This document shows, in pieces, positions 6,548 through 7,024 of a stretch of DNA of 7,024 bases. Numbering within the stretch: the stretch's first letter is position 1; every line of letters starts with the position of its first letter. Under the pieces are notes generated by a model. That model worked only from the letters and a program-made list of their open reading frames with translations, was not told the DNA's origin and made no database searches. The DNA lies in contig CAKZMN010000166.1 of NCBI GenBank assembly GCA_937128575.1, positions 1 through 7,024 of the forward strand, written 5' to 3'. Made by a program: the position numbers and the translations under genes. The DNA comes from an uncultured Alphaproteobacteria bacterium. GTDB lineage: Bacteria > Pseudomonadota > Alphaproteobacteria > Micavibrionales > Micavibrionaceae.

Positions 6548-6834
6548 GTTGTTGATCCTGGATTATTCGTCAGATCGAATGTTGCGGTTAGTGGCTCTGG
6601 CGCGGCTTCTGGCGCAACAAAGGCACCGCCTTCGCCGATCATGCCATAGTCGCGACCGGGCTCTGGCAGGGCAGGCGGTTTGTGCGGTGTGGCCTCGAAC
6701 CAGCGCTGGACGATCGGGTCGCGGATGTCGATGACACCGGGTTCTCCGCCGCCGCCACCCGCGGCGTAGGCTGCAGATGCAAGCAGGCTCGCGGCGAGGG
6801 TCAGAGATACGGGCAGATGGTGAAACTCAGGCAT
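6544..6834 (-). CDS. Small secreted or periplasmic protein of unknown function (96 aa)
   Basis: I do not recognise this gene. It encodes 96 residues beginning with a probable Sec signal peptide: a short N-region with two His, a hydrophobic core LPVSLTLAASLLASAAYA (7-24), and an AYA-A site giving likely cleavage after residue 24. The mature part of about 72 residues starts with a glycine run, then is rich in Pro, Ala and Glu (PALPEPGRDYG, VAPEAAPEPL) with no Cys and no obvious fold, so it may be largely disordered. A G-rich ribosome binding site (AGGGGG) precedes the ATG by about six bases. Its last bases overlap the next gene as ATGA. GC is high (124 of 180 bases over 6601-6780), which by itself favours long open frames, so confidence is moderate; the signal peptide and coupling argue that it is real. 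Confidence 0.55.
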   Translation of the reverse strand: MPEFHHLPVSLTLAASLLASAAYAAGGGGGEPGVIDIRDPIVQRWFEATPHKPPALPEPGRDYGMIGEGGAFVAPEAAPEPLTATFDLTNNPGSTT

Positions 6835-7024
6835 AAAGGCCCCCTGTTTTGACGCTGACGTGAGGCTGCTGCGGTTCCGTCAGCTTGTTGTGGCTGCTCG
6901 AAAGCCTACGTCATGCCTGTCCCTGCTCAATTCGCATTCCGGGAAACTGGATAGCCAATAATCGAATAGCTGGGACTGCGGAGTTGTGCTGTGGTCACAG
7001 TCAGAAACCGGTCTGTCGGGGGAG
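6835..7024. other. Non-coding or undetermined region at right edge
   Basis: No gene can be supported in these 190 bases. They hold the leader of the secreted-protein gene and probably its promoter, but I see no convincing -35/-10 pair. Minor structures are an inverted repeat at 6854-6884 and a short palindrome, CTGTG-GT-CACAG, at 6989-7000. Partial open frames reach the right edge on both strands without recognisable protein sequence. Confidence 0.4.
6854..6884. repeat. Inverted repeat GCTGACG/CGTCAGC upstream of the secreted-protein gene
   Basis: GCTGACG (6854-6860) and CGTCAGC (6878-6884) are perfect seven-base arms separated by 17 bases. The structure begins 20 bases upstream of the start codon at 6834, so it may be an operator or a hairpin in the 5' leader. 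The core TGACG recurs: directly at 6850-6854 and 6856-6860, and inverted at 6878-6882 and 6909-6913. No regulator is identified. Confidence 0.4.

Noticed and set aside
6880..7023. Minus-strand frame of 47 codons open to the right edge, ending TGA at 6880-6882, as the 3' end of another gene
   Set aside because: The translation is not recognisable, contains scattered Cys and low-complexity polar residues, and a plus-strand frame (6864-7024) is open over the same bases; open frames this short are expected at this GC content. A longer sequence to the right would decide.

Overview
The window reads as a stretch of alphaproteobacterial chromosome. The support is the family resemblance of the proteins (alanine racemase, MlaE/MlaF-type ABC transporter, PBP1a, FMN reductase), the moderate GC content of most of the window, and the style of the tRNA and ribosome binding sites. 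I cannot name a species. Most of the window is housekeeping cell-envelope sequence, and I see no phage, transposase, CRISPR array, toxin-antitoxin pair or defence system.

Layout. Positions 1-456 (+) are the C-terminal part of alanine racemase, cut by the left edge. It converges, with a 20-base 3' overlap, on a minus-strand D-Ala-D-Ala dipeptidase-like gene (437-1210) in which the residue at the third zinc-ligand position is Asp instead of His. A short divergent intergenic region (1211-1305) leads into a plus-strand cluster: mlaE (1306-2148), mlaF (2145-2936, ATGA overlap) and mrcA/PBP1a (2955-5405, 18-base gap). A minus-strand NAD(P)H-dependent FMN reductase (5431-6012) converges on mrcA. Next comes a minus-strand tRNA-Gly(GCC) with an encoded CCA end (6120-6194). 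The right end holds two minus-strand small genes of unknown function joined by ATGA: a 96-residue protein with a probable signal peptide (6544-6834), then a 94-residue cytoplasmic protein (6263-6547). The last 190 bases (6835-7024) hold no gene I can support.

How it fits together. The first five genes share an envelope theme. Alr makes D-Ala, the dipeptidase family splits D-Ala-D-Ala, MlaEF moves lipids across the periplasm, and PBP1a polymerises and cross-links the D-Ala-containing peptidoglycan precursor. mlaE-mlaF-mrcA is probably one transcription unit. No mlaD (MCE subunit), mlaC or mlaB follows mlaF, so the transporter's partners must be encoded elsewhere.

The most unusual points are the Asp for His change in the dipeptidase, the pairing of lipid transporter and PBP1a in one unit, and a sharp rise in GC (about 44% over 6301-6420, about 69% over 6601-6780) between the two overlapping small genes. 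I found no convincing new biological system.
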